Shown piece by piece: positions 1 to 7,802 of a stretch of 10,715 nt of DNA. The notes beneath the pieces were generated by a model. The model had not been told where the DNA came from. It searched no databases and was given only the letters and a program-made list of their open reading frames with translations. Source of the DNA: Chlorobiota bacterium (GTDB lineage Bacteria; Bacteroidota; Ignavibacteria; Kapaibacteriales; NICIL-2); NCBI GenBank assembly GCA_003695605.1, contig RFIK01000212.1:1-10715 (forward strand). The letters run 5' to 3'. Position numbers and translations under genes: made by a program. Position 1 is the stretch's first letter; every line of letters begins with the position of its first letter.

Positions 1-1937
1 AAGATCGGCTCTACGAAGTCATCGTTGGGGTGACAGACGTCAGTACTGCCGATAAGCTCGAAGGGCTCGATCCAGCGGAAGCTGCTGAAAAGCTCCGCAA
101 CCTCATCAAGCTTGCCAATGTTCAAGAGCTCGATTACCAGATTTTCTACCACCCGAGTAATACGCCAGACCGCGCACCGCTTTTCCCATCGGATGACTCT
201 CTCCGTAAAATGCGCATTGATTTCAGCAAGTTTACCGAAGGCCAGGAATTTGGCGATCCGGTCGATGGTGCACGGTGGAAGTTGCTCGCGCTCGACCGCC
301 TGGAACTCCAAGTTGACCAAGTGACTGATTACCGTCGGCCAGTCTATAAGCCGACACTCCAAATTGGCTCCATCGCGCGCTTTGCTCCACCGAATGCTGC
401 TGATTCGGCATTCATCTACTCGCAAGACCGTACCGACATTGAAGCGCAGAATAATGGTGGCCGCTACAAGAAGCGGTTTTTTGTTGTACGATTCCAGCCA
501 CCGGGACAGCCAGGATGGTATAAGCTGCGTTTTGCCTCGCGCACCAATCGCATCCTTGGTGTGCGCACCGACGTTCCGCCAACGGAAGTTCCGCTTGAGG
601 AGAAGGTCTATCTGGGCACCGTTCAGCTCAAGGTGAAAGATCTCCTGCAAGTACGGAAGAACATCGTCGAGCAACTCAGCGGCATCCCCATTCCGTCGTC
701 GGACGATTTGGCGACAGGGAAGATCACCATTGATGAATTTGACGAGCAAATCCAGGCAGCGATCAATCGCATCAAGGAGGAGTCACCAGCAGATGATCCG
801 AAGGCAACTGAACGTATTCGACGGCTGGAGCTCTATAGCTACCTGGCAAAACTGCTGGCCCCGGGTGCTGCTGCATTTTTCGATCAGAACCGTGCTTCGT
901 TTGCAATCAATGTTCGGGTTGTCAAGCCGAACATTCCGCCACCCTCTGATCCGGTGGTGTATGCACAAGATGCGAAGTACATCTTCGACCGCTTGCCACG
1001 CGTCGAGATACCGTTTACAGCAAGCCCATATGATCCGGCGAAATTGCCTGCAGTGCGGTCGAACCCGAACTTGCCCGTCAAAGTCATTGATGTCGGTCCA
1101 GCACAACAAGCATCAGCATCGAGCGATCCAACCGCACAAGCACGCAACTACAAGCTGGTCATCGAACAGAGCGTGCCGGCGGGCGATTACGAGCTCGTTA
1201 TCACCCATGCAAATCGCATCGGGAAAACAACGGAGAAAACCATCCAGCTCAAATCGTTCGAGAGCAAGCTGGAAAATCTCGATGATATCCGTGCGAACGT
1301 CGAAAACTGCTACTTCGGTACAGAACTCGAGATCCTCCCAGTCCCTGCAGACGGGAAGAAAATTTCGGCAGGGCAGTATTTGATCAACGCCATAATTGGC
1401 AATGAGCAGTCTCAGCCGGTACGTGGCCTCCAATATCGGCGGGAAATCCCGTGCGGTGCAAACTCCGTATCCGTAGACATTCTCTGGGAAGATCCCGATA
1501 CGAAAGAGCGAGTTTCACTCCTGCCGAATGGCCCGCTGCAGGGGACGCCGAAGCAGCGACCACCGAAAATTATTACGTCCGATGTGAAGTTCGATCAAAT
1601 CGTTGATCCACGCGTGCCGGTTGTGGTAGTCAAGAACATCAAGATCCTGCCACCAATCATTGATGTCGGAGGTGCAAAAGCCGGTCCAAATGACATTTTT
1701 GACTTCAAGGTTGTGGTGCAGAAAGCCGATGTTTCAGGCTACAAGGTCACGGCGCTCAATCCGCGCGCTGCTGCTGGAGGCTACGAAGTTGACCTGCGAC
1801 TCGATGGACCGCCCCTGCGTCGAGGGAAAGTCGAAGGGAACGTTACACTCATTGTCTCTGCCAAGGCGAAGAACAAATGCAATGGTGAAGTCTCCGCCGA
1901 CGGCAAGGCCGTCATCAACGTTCCGATCACGTACTAA
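1..1937 (+). CDS. Large uncharacterised protein with alternating beta-rich and helical segments, 5' end outside window
   Basis: I do not recognise the family. The reading frame is open to the left edge (first full codon at base 3, reading DRLYEVIVGV before the GTG at 30). The real start is therefore probably upstream, and GTG 30 is only the first start codon in view; counted from it the protein has 635 residues. Residues about 35-200 look beta-rich, about 203-280 are charged and helix-like, and the rest is again beta-rich, with proline-rich linkers near 301-309. Two stretches, G162-V178 and G385-E402, share a G-x-Y-x-L...NRI pattern, which suggests repeated Ig-like or similar sandwich domains. 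Three cysteines lie in the C-terminal half. A signal peptide or membrane anchor would be in the missing part. The stop is 38 bases before the next gene, a secreted predicted barrel, so a periplasmic or envelope role is inferred. A distant GldM/PorM-like organisation was considered but no diagnostic motif was found. Confidence 0.8.
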   Translation, partial: DRLYEVIVGVTDVSTADKLEGLDPAEAAEKLRNLIKLANVQELDYQIFYHPSNTPDRAPLFPSDDSLRKMRIDFSKFTEGQEFGDPVDGARWKLLALDRLELQVDQVTDYRRPVYKPTLQIGSIARFAPPNAADSAFIYSQDRTDIEAQNNGGRYKKRFFVVRFQPPGQPGWYKLRFASRTNRILGVRTDVPPTEVPLEEKVYLGTVQLKVKDLLQVRKNIVEQLSGIPIPSSDDLATGKITIDEFDEQIQAAINRIKEESPADDPKATERIRRLELYSYLAKLLAPGAAAFFDQNRASFAINVRVVKPNIPPPSDPVVYAQDAKYIFDRLPRVEIPFTASPYDPAKLPAVRSNPNLPVKVIDVGPAQQASASSDPTAQARNYKLVIEQSVPAGDYELVITHANRIGKTTEKTIQLKSFESKLENLDDIRANVENCYFGTELEILPVPADGKKISAGQYLINAIIGNEQSQPVRGLQYRREIPCGANSVSVDILWEDPDTKERVSLLPNGPLQGTPKQRPPKIITSDVKFDQIVDPRVPVVVVKNIKILPPIIDVGGAKAGPNDIFDFKVVVQKADVSGYKVTALNPRAAAGGYEVDLRLDGPPLRRGKVEGNVTLIVSAKAKNKCNGEVSADGKAVINVPITY

Positions 1938-1961
1938 TGCAATCTTGAAATGGCAATAACT

Positions 1962-1966
1962 GGAGG
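1962..1966 (+). promoter_or_regulatory. Shine-Dalgarno GGAGG
   Basis: A perfect GGAGG sits 9 bases before the ATG at 1976. It is the only strong Shine-Dalgarno in the window and fixes the start of the first secreted barrel gene. The other genes have weak or no recognisable motif, so this gene may be translated at a higher rate than its neighbours. Confidence 0.75.
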
Positions 1967-1975
1967 ACCAGACGC

Positions 1976-3703
1976 ATGAAACGTGTGCTCGTGCGGCTCC
2001 GCCGCATCGGTGCTTTTCTCTTCCTGCTCTTTCTCGGTTGGAATGCTCAAGGGAATGCTCAGACAAGTGATGCGCAGTTGCGCTCCATCATGAGCAAGTT
2101 CAAAAACTACCGCTACGGGAATATCTCGATTTTCCAACTCGATGCCGAGACGATGAAAGGCGTCACCCAACTGCTCAACCCTGAGCCTGTCATCACCGAC
2201 GTTGCGAAAACCTGCAGTCCAGCTCGTCAAACGCAGATTGATGATAAAGTCGCGGAACTTGGCTGTGCTGCAGATCTAACAGCGCTGCAAGATGACGAGG
2301 AAATCAAACGTATCCTCCGCGGTGAGTGTATTGACTACGCAAAGTACGCAGTTTCCCGCAAACAATGGGAATGTAACACCTTCAAACGGGCGTACGTAGT
2401 AACGACACGCTACGTCGCTGGGAAGGATTTCAAAGTCATTGCACTGCTGACATCCAACAGCGAAAGCCGCATTCTGGCGAATGTGCTGGCGTCACCGCGG
2501 GACATTTACACCTACACACAACTCCGCCAGAGTGCCGCACCGCAAGGCTCCCCAGCAAAGACGCTCTACGAGTACCTCTACAACTTCGTTATCCAGCAGA
2601 GCGAAGCGGAGGGTATCAACGTTACTGCTGAAGCGCAAGGTCTCGGCGATGAGCAGTTCATCCCCAAGCTCTACGGTGTCAGTCTCGCTGTCAGCGAAGA
2701 TGATGTCTCGACGTACATCCGCACAACCGATGGCCAAGCGATGGATTACACCAAAAGCCGCGAACTTGTTATCAGCCCAGACCTGATTAGCTACCGGGAT
2801 TACACACCCACTGACCCAAGCGCAGTCGGTGAAGGATTCGTTTACAACCGTACCCTGCCTAAGTACGGAGTGGAGCTCCGCTATGGTCTGGAGGCAATTG
2901 GATATCCGTCGTTTTTCAGTGATCGTGTCACTCTCAACGCACTCTGGGGATCGAATCGCCTGGGCGTTGTGCTCCCGACCACTGGCTGGTCCTCAGTAGC
3001 TAAGACGCTCGGCGTCCAGCGAACGATGACCAACGCCGGCTGGGGTATCAACGGCATGTTCGATTTCCCGCTGAAGGTGACGAATGCGAACTCTGGTGTA
3101 TTCAACATCGCAGCGTCGTACGTGTTCGGCGACGCACGCCGCTCCGACCACCAACGCATGCTTGAACGTGCAGCAACTTTTACGCCACAGCTTCGCGGAA
3201 CAGACACAGTCAAGCAGAGTGAAACCTACTCGCGGGCGCTGGACTACCTCATCCGTTTCAACGCACAGGTGCACTACACGTTTGCGATTGCAATCGATAG
3301 CGGCAACTTCTTCCGCTTCCGGATTGGTGGTGGTATCTACTCGCGCGAAGTTTGGGAGGAAAACACCCGTTCCGGACGCTACCAGATCGTTGACTGGCGC
3401 GGGGTTGTTCGCCAGGATAGTTCCTTTGCTGTCAGCCGTTGGTTCCGAACTGACACGCGCTACATCGGTGGTGTTTCTGCACGGATAGACTTTATGGCGA
3501 TGCGAGTGACAACGCCGTATGGCTTCGGCGTTCAATACTTCGACGATGCACTGTTTGCGCAAGCATGGCTGCTCATCCCCATCTCTCGGCAAATCGGGTT
3601 GCGGTTCGATGGGCAGTACTTTGCGCCGTTGCTCCGTGATCCCCACGCATGGGAAACAGCGAGCGTTTTCATCCCAACTGTTCGTGTGATCTACAATTTC
3701 TAA
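1976..3703 (+). CDS. Secreted, predicted outer-membrane beta-barrel protein with four-cysteine N-terminal domain (paralogue A)
   Basis: This is a 575-residue protein of no family I can name. Residues 1-28 form a clear signal peptide: a basic start (KRVLVRLRR), a long hydrophobic core, and cleavage after GNA before Q29. Residues about 29-290 form a soluble-looking domain holding all the cysteines I can see (C80, C97, C118, C133) within 54 residues, suggesting disulfides or a metal site. From about residue 295 the sequence alternates short amphipathic strands rich in aromatic residues, typical of an outer-membrane beta-barrel. It ends in VIYNF, matching the usual C-terminal aromatic insertion signal. 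The last 132 residues align with the next gene's product (NFFRF at 444-448, FGVQY at 517-521), so the two are paralogues. The start is set by a GGAGG. The gene is 38 bases after the preceding stop and 12 bases before the next start, hence likely one operon. Barrel topology is inferred by eye. Confidence 0.85.
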   Translation: MKRVLVRLRRIGAFLFLLFLGWNAQGNAQTSDAQLRSIMSKFKNYRYGNISIFQLDAETMKGVTQLLNPEPVITDVAKTCSPARQTQIDDKVAELGCAADLTALQDDEEIKRILRGECIDYAKYAVSRKQWECNTFKRAYVVTTRYVAGKDFKVIALLTSNSESRILANVLASPRDIYTYTQLRQSAAPQGSPAKTLYEYLYNFVIQQSEAEGINVTAEAQGLGDEQFIPKLYGVSLAVSEDDVSTYIRTTDGQAMDYTKSRELVISPDLISYRDYTPTDPSAVGEGFVYNRTLPKYGVELRYGLEAIGYPSFFSDRVTLNALWGSNRLGVVLPTTGWSSVAKTLGVQRTMTNAGWGINGMFDFPLKVTNANSGVFNIAASYVFGDARRSDHQRMLERAATFTPQLRGTDTVKQSETYSRALDYLIRFNAQVHYTFAIAIDSGNFFRFRIGGGIYSREVWEENTRSGRYQIVDWRGVVRQDSSFAVSRWFRTDTRYIGGVSARIDFMAMRVTTPYGFGVQYFDDALFAQAWLLIPISRQIGLRFDGQYFAPLLRDPHAWETASVFIPTVRVIYNF

Positions 3704-3715
3704 GGCGAGCAGGCA

Positions 3716-5101
3716 ATGAAACACATGCGATTCTTGATACTCTTCGTCGCGACCGCTGTAGCGTTCGGTACCGCACTTGCGCAAGACCCTGAGCGGGACT
3801 CGATCATGCAAGCGCTCAAGACAATTGACCCAGAAATTGTGCGGTACTTCCCACGGTGGCGTGTCTGCGAGCCAAATCTGCAGCTCCAGATTCGCCAAAC
3901 ATTCATCCTCTACGGGCGCGATAAAGACAAACTCGATATGCAGAACATCGTCATCACGGCAGCGCCGAAGAGCGATCCGAACGAGTACTACACGATTCTG
4001 CTCGTCGAGTGTGGTGAGGAATATTTCGTTGCCTCCGAAGTTGATGCCTACATGCGCAAGCTTGCTGGTACACTCAGCGATCCATTGCGTCCATACTGTT
4101 ACCGTGAAATTCCACCCGAAATGCCTCCGACCGAACGCCAGTATCGCGTCATCACCGACTTCATGCATCCAACGGATGTCACCCATTCAATCTCTGTTTC
4201 CGCCTTCGAACAATCACTCAAGCTCGGTGGAACAGGATTTTGGATCCGCTCGATCCTGGGAACCGATAACGTAGGGTACCACTTCTGGTCTGCAGGCGAA
4301 TCGCGGGTGATTGTCCAACGTCCGCTCTACGACAATCTTGATCCGGTCACGAGTAAGCCAATCCCGTACTTAATCAATTTGCGTCTTGGCGGAACGTATC
4401 GCCTTCGTGGCGGGCTGGAAAATCGTTTGCTGAGCTTTCTGCCCAGCCGCCAACTCAATGCAAATCCCGGCAAGGCATCACTCGGTTTGGACATCAACGC
4501 GCCGTTCCATCCACAGTTCGGGGTGACGTTCAACGTCGAATTTCCTGTGACGGGACCGGATACTTCTGGTCGTGCTGAAAAGGATTCGTGGGCAGGGTAC
4601 GCCCCTTCGCTTACCCGACAAGCGGAGCTCCGCCGCACCCCTGGTGTGGATCCGACCGTCGTCATCCCCGTTCTGCGCACGACTGGAAATGCCGCAGTTT
4701 TCTACAACTGGTGGCTCGATCCGAAACATCCGGAAAATTTCTTCCGATTTGATCTGGGGATTTGCTACACCGAGGTGCAAGAATGGGCATATCGGCGTAA
4801 CCCAACAACGGGCGATACCGCGTTCGTCCGCAATATCGCAGGGCTGCAGCTCTATCACCCAACGTCGGCTGCTGATTGGCTCTACGCGCGGATTGAGTAC
4901 CGAAGCCAGTCTACCTTCCCCTTCGGCGTTGCTGTGCAATACGCCAACCAGATGTTCTTTGCTCGCGCCTACATCCCATTGGTCGGTGAATGGCTCTACC
5001 TGGAAGGCAAGTACTCGACGCCGCTTCGTACAGAGCCGCGGCCGTGGGAAATCAAAAACTTCTTCATGGTTTCGCCAGTTTTGCGACTGACGATTCGGTA
5101 G
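3716..5101 (+). CDS. Secreted, predicted outer-membrane beta-barrel protein (paralogue B)
   Basis: This 461-residue protein is a paralogue of the gene just upstream. Residues 1-22 are a signal peptide with a classic ALA cleavage site before Q23. An N-terminal domain of about 170 residues carries C51, C99 and C128; a fourth cysteine, C350, lies in the barrel part. From about residue 205 the sequence becomes strand-rich and aromatic. NFFRF (341-345), FGVAVQY (403-409) and the following FFARAYIPL and PRPWE stretches align with the upstream paralogue in the same order. Unlike that paralogue it ends in LRLTIR, without a terminal aromatic residue. The start is 12 bases after the previous stop, with only a weak AAGG 10 bases upstream; ATG 3725 is an alternative start that would shorten the signal peptide by three residues. 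Function unknown; tandem duplication followed by divergence is the simplest origin. Confidence 0.85.
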   Translation: MKHMRFLILFVATAVAFGTALAQDPERDSIMQALKTIDPEIVRYFPRWRVCEPNLQLQIRQTFILYGRDKDKLDMQNIVITAAPKSDPNEYYTILLVECGEEYFVASEVDAYMRKLAGTLSDPLRPYCYREIPPEMPPTERQYRVITDFMHPTDVTHSISVSAFEQSLKLGGTGFWIRSILGTDNVGYHFWSAGESRVIVQRPLYDNLDPVTSKPIPYLINLRLGGTYRLRGGLENRLLSFLPSRQLNANPGKASLGLDINAPFHPQFGVTFNVEFPVTGPDTSGRAEKDSWAGYAPSLTRQAELRRTPGVDPTVVIPVLRTTGNAAVFYNWWLDPKHPENFFRFDLGICYTEVQEWAYRRNPTTGDTAFVRNIAGLQLYHPTSAADWLYARIEYRSQSTFPFGVAVQYANQMFFARAYIPLVGEWLYLEGKYSTPLRTEPRPWEIKNFFMVSPVLRLTIR

Positions 5102-5178
5102 TTGCACCAGGCGAGCGCTCCGCTTGCCGAGCATACGGCTCACCGGCTAGTCCCATGGGCGCTCCAGCAACAGTGTCC

Positions 5179-6561
5179 ATGCAACAATCCAGTCACCGTA
5201 TCGAGAAAAAGACGTACTCTTTCCCTTTCATGGACGGATGCTTCCTCACGTGTGCACTCCTTGCATTCACTCTATCGGCTGCCCCTGCACGTGGAGGTGG
5301 CGATAGCGAGGTAGATTCGCTCCATCCACAGCAGATTCTCCTGCAAACACAGCTCCGACCCAAATCGGAGCGCTTCCACCTCACAATCCAAAACGTCGAC
5401 ATCAAGTACTACCCAGAGGTAAGCCTGATCGTCGAGGCTGTGGACGCAAATGGTGATCCGCTCGACACTCTGGCTGCAAGCGATGTGGTGGTTTTGGAAA
5501 ATGGTGTCGAAAAGCAAGTTCTCTCGGTGCGCAAGCTCACCGTCAAAGAACGCGTGCCAGTAGATATCGTCGTCGTGCTCGATGTGACGGCAACCATGCA
5601 GGTGCATATCAACGCCGTCCGCGATAACATCACACAATTCATCCGAAGCTTGGTTGCGCGCGGGATAGACTATCGCCTTGCACTCGTCCTGTTTTCCGAT
5701 GTCATCGAGAAGGTCTATCCGTTTACGAGCGACGTCAACGAATTTGTCTCGTGGGTCTCACGCGTGCGGGCATGGGGCGGTTTCGACGAAAAAGAAAACG
5801 CACTCGAAGCGCTTCGGCAGGCCACAAATCTCGAGTTCCGCCCTTCAGCTAATCGCGTTGCGATCCTGATAACCGATGCGCCGTATCACCAACGTGGCGA
5901 GCGCGGTAATGGGCGGACAGATTTGACAACACAATCAGCAATCGAAATGCTCCAACGCGCTGAGCTGCGAACGTTCTGTATCGCACCGCTGGTGCTGACG
6001 CAATATGACACCATCGCCCGAGCAACCCGCGGAGTGATGTTCGACATCGGACAGCCGTTTGCGCGGATCCTCAATGCCTACTCGACGCAGCTGACGAATT
6101 TGTTTGCGATAACGTATCGGACCGATCTACCTGCGATTCCTGATTCGATCAATGTGGCGATCCTCAACGTGCGTCGGCAAGAGCTTGTACGGAAAACGAT
6201 CCCCGTCGTCGATCTCGGGCGAAAGCTCATCATCGAGAACCTGCTCTTCGAGACTGCCAGTGCGCAGTTGCCCGAGCATGTCCCCGAACTGGATGTGCTG
6301 GCGCAGTTCATGGTGAACAATCCTCGCGTCGTTATTCGCGTCGAGGGGCATACTGACAACCGCGGCGCGCGATGGTTCAACAAACAACTCTCGCAATTGC
6401 GCGCTGAAAGCGTCAAGGAATACTTGGTCAAGAAGAAAGGTATCGCCCCCACTCGCATTCGAACGGTCGGCTTTGGGGATACACGTCCGATTGCAGATAA
6501 TGCAACCGAATTCGGCCGCGCCCTCAACCGTCGGACGGAAGTAGTCATCGTTTCGAAGTAA
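5179..6561 (+). CDS. Secreted VWA-OmpA fusion protein, peptidoglycan-anchoring
   Basis: This protein has 460 residues from the chosen ATG. A signal peptide follows a charged start (HRIEKK), with a hydrophobic core CFLTCALLAFTLSAAPA. Next comes a beta-rich region of about 75 residues, then a von Willebrand factor A domain with strand DIVVVLD, a metal-site motif D135-V-T-A-T139, GGFDEKENAL (D203) and strand ILITD (D233). The C-terminal 110 residues or so are an OmpA-like domain with GHTDNRG. D393 and R408 are 15 residues apart, exactly like the Asp271/Arg286 pair that binds diaminopimelate in E. coli OmpA. It is followed by NRRTEV. The known OmpA-domain role is non-covalent anchoring to peptidoglycan; the VWA domain would bind a protein partner in the periplasm. 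The start is uncertain because no good Shine-Dalgarno is visible. ATG 5155 and ATG 5230 are alternatives. The frame stays open back to 4990, but that part overlaps the previous gene and lacks secretion features. Confidence 0.88.
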   Translation: MQQSSHRIEKKTYSFPFMDGCFLTCALLAFTLSAAPARGGGDSEVDSLHPQQILLQTQLRPKSERFHLTIQNVDIKYYPEVSLIVEAVDANGDPLDTLAASDVVVLENGVEKQVLSVRKLTVKERVPVDIVVVLDVTATMQVHINAVRDNITQFIRSLVARGIDYRLALVLFSDVIEKVYPFTSDVNEFVSWVSRVRAWGGFDEKENALEALRQATNLEFRPSANRVAILITDAPYHQRGERGNGRTDLTTQSAIEMLQRAELRTFCIAPLVLTQYDTIARATRGVMFDIGQPFARILNAYSTQLTNLFAITYRTDLPAIPDSINVAILNVRRQELVRKTIPVVDLGRKLIIENLLFETASAQLPEHVPELDVLAQFMVNNPRVVIRVEGHTDNRGARWFNKQLSQLRAESVKEYLVKKKGIAPTRIRTVGFGDTRPIADNATEFGRALNRRTEVVIVSK

Positions 6562-6563
6562 CG

Positions 6564-6851
6564 ATGCAAGTGCTTGCCGCTGCAGCGACGATAACTATTC
6601 GCGGACGTGTCCAGGGCGTCGGCTACCGCATGTTCGCACTTCGCACTGCAAGTGAATTCGGTTTGGTGGGAACCGTCCGCAACGAGCCGGATGGACGAAC
6701 AGTAACCATCGAGGTCGAAGGTGATCGCGCTGCGATCGAGACGTTTGCCGCACGATGTGCTCAAGGTCCGCCGCGCGCACACGTTGAGGATTGTCGTATC
6801 GAGTGGAGAGCACCAAGCGGCCAGTATCGCGATTTTCGCATTGAAGTGTAG
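6564..6851 (+). CDS. acyP: Acylphosphatase
   Basis: This 95-residue protein matches the usual size of acylphosphatase (EC 3.6.1.7), which hydrolyses carboxyl-phosphate mixed anhydrides such as acetyl phosphate in the cytoplasm. The signature GRVQGVGYR spans residues 14-22, with R22 as the phosphate-binding catalytic arginine. VRNEPDG places the catalytic asparagine at N40. The alternating beta-alpha-beta pattern and the closing FRIEV strand fit the family. The first eight residues are a short extra leader before the first strand. It starts only 2 bases after the stop of the VWA-OmpA gene and has no clear Shine-Dalgarno, so it is probably translated by coupling from that gene. The functional link to the envelope neighbours is unclear; acylphosphatases often sit in unrelated operons. 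Confidence 0.95.
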   Translation: MQVLAAAATITIRGRVQGVGYRMFALRTASEFGLVGTVRNEPDGRTVTIEVEGDRAAIETFAARCAQGPPRAHVEDCRIEWRAPSGQYRDFRIEV

Positions 6852-6902
6852 TGCACAGATTTCGTGCGCAACACTGATTGCTGAGTTCCCACTGCCCACA
6901 CG

Positions 6903-7802
6903 ATGCCGATGAGCAACGACGTTCGCTATCTCCTCGATCGCAACTCGGTCGTTGCGATCACCGGTGCCTCCTCTGGTATTGGTGCTGCGTTAGCACTCGA
7001 ACTTTCCCAGCGTGGTGTAGCCCTTGCACTCTGCGCGCGACGGACCGATCGGCTTGCCGAGGTTGCCGAGCACGCACGTGCGCGTGGGGCGCGCGTGCTG
7101 GAGCTGCAGGCGGATGTATCGGACCACGAGCAAGCGGTTGCCTTCATCGAGCGCACGCTCGAAACGTTCGGCGGGCGGCTCGATGTGCTTGTGCTCAACG
7201 CCGGACGAGGGCACTGCGCCGCAGTGGAGGATACGCCCACCGAACAGCTCTACTCGATGTTTGCCGTCAACGTCTTCCCGCTCTGGTACTTGGTTCGGCC
7301 GGTCTTGCCGGTGATGAAGTCCCAACGCCGTGGGCATATTGTAGCAATCTCGAGCATCGTTGGCAAGGTCGCCTATCCATACAACGCAGCATACGTTGCT
7401 GCAAAGCATGCAGTTGTTGGCTTCATCGCTGCACTGCGGACAGAGCTGGTCGAAACTGGAGTTGAGGCAACGGTGATCTGTCCTTCCGGCGTCGAAACTG
7501 AGTGGGCACACGTAACGGAGGGAAACCCAATCGGTGAGCTTTTCGCAGAGGGGATCGCCCTCTCTCGAACGATTGCCAGCGAGCGTGGTATTCCACGTGC
7601 GCCCCTCCAGCGCATGAAGAGCGCCGAAGACGTTGCCCGCCAGATTGCACGTGTGATCGAAGCACCACCAGGGCACGATGTGTACACGCACGATGGATCC
7701 TATGACCTTGTGGCACTGGCAATGAAGAGTCGCCGCGACTACGAACGCGCAATGCTCCCGCTCCTTCTTGGGATGCGCCAGGCATATGAAGCGCGTCGGT
7801 AG
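6903..7802 (+). CDS. Classical short-chain dehydrogenase/reductase (SDR)
   Basis: This 299-residue cytoplasmic oxidoreductase has a Rossmann fold. The cofactor-binding TGASSGIG is at residues 20-27 and the structural NAG at 99-101. A full catalytic tetrad is present: N123, S151, Y164 and K168 (in YVAAK). The basic pair R46-R47 after the second strand suggests NADP(H) rather than NAD(H). The C-terminal ~100 residues are the variable substrate region, so the substrate cannot be told from sequence alone. The overall layout is close to the DltE/YqjQ-like group of SDRs, by resemblance only. ATG 6903 is used; ATG 6909 would remove two residues. No Shine-Dalgarno is evident. Its 3' end overlaps the patatin gene by 17 bases, so the two are probably translated together, which makes a lipid-related substrate possible but unproven. 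Confidence 0.93.
   Translation: MPMSNDVRYLLDRNSVVAITGASSGIGAALALELSQRGVALALCARRTDRLAEVAEHARARGARVLELQADVSDHEQAVAFIERTLETFGGRLDVLVLNAGRGHCAAVEDTPTEQLYSMFAVNVFPLWYLVRPVLPVMKSQRRGHIVAISSIVGKVAYPYNAAYVAAKHAVVGFIAALRTELVETGVEATVICPSGVETEWAHVTEGNPIGELFAEGIALSRTIASERGIPRAPLQRMKSAEDVARQIARVIEAPPGHDVYTHDGSYDLVALAMKSRRDYERAMLPLLLGMRQAYEARR

Noticed and set aside
30..1937. Assignment of the first gene as gldM/porM of the type IX secretion system.
   Set aside because: The location and beta-rich architecture are suggestive, but no family motif was seen, the helical part lies mid-protein, and no gldK, gldL or gldN-like neighbour is visible.
2993..4186. A 397-codon open frame on the minus strand, antisense to both barrel genes.
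   Set aside because: It spans the junction of two well-supported genes that have signal peptides and proper starts. Its translation is rich in Cys, Arg and His, with no recognisable domain, signal or Shine-Dalgarno. It is best explained as a codon-bias shadow.
5102..5178. Possible hairpin (GCCG-AGCATA-CGGC) in the gap between the second barrel gene and the VWA-OmpA gene.
   Set aside because: The stem is only 4 bp and no T-tract follows. No -10/-35 or Bacteroidota-type TAnnTTTG promoter motif could be recognised there.
6851..6869. A 6-bp stem (GTGCAC/GTGCGC, one wobble pair) with a 7-base loop just after the acylphosphatase stop.
   Set aside because: No T-run follows, so it is not a convincing intrinsic terminator, and a stem this short is expected by chance.
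6078..6899. A 273-codon open frame on the minus strand covering the OmpA domain and acylphosphatase genes.
   Set aside because: Both opposing genes have clear catalytic or binding motifs. The antisense product is Ser/Arg/Thr-rich and unrecognisable.
7768..7785. TTG start for the patatin gene, 18 bases upstream of ATG 7786.
   Set aside because: It would put MGCARH before the basic signal peptide start and use a rarer codon; ATG 7786 gives a standard leader.
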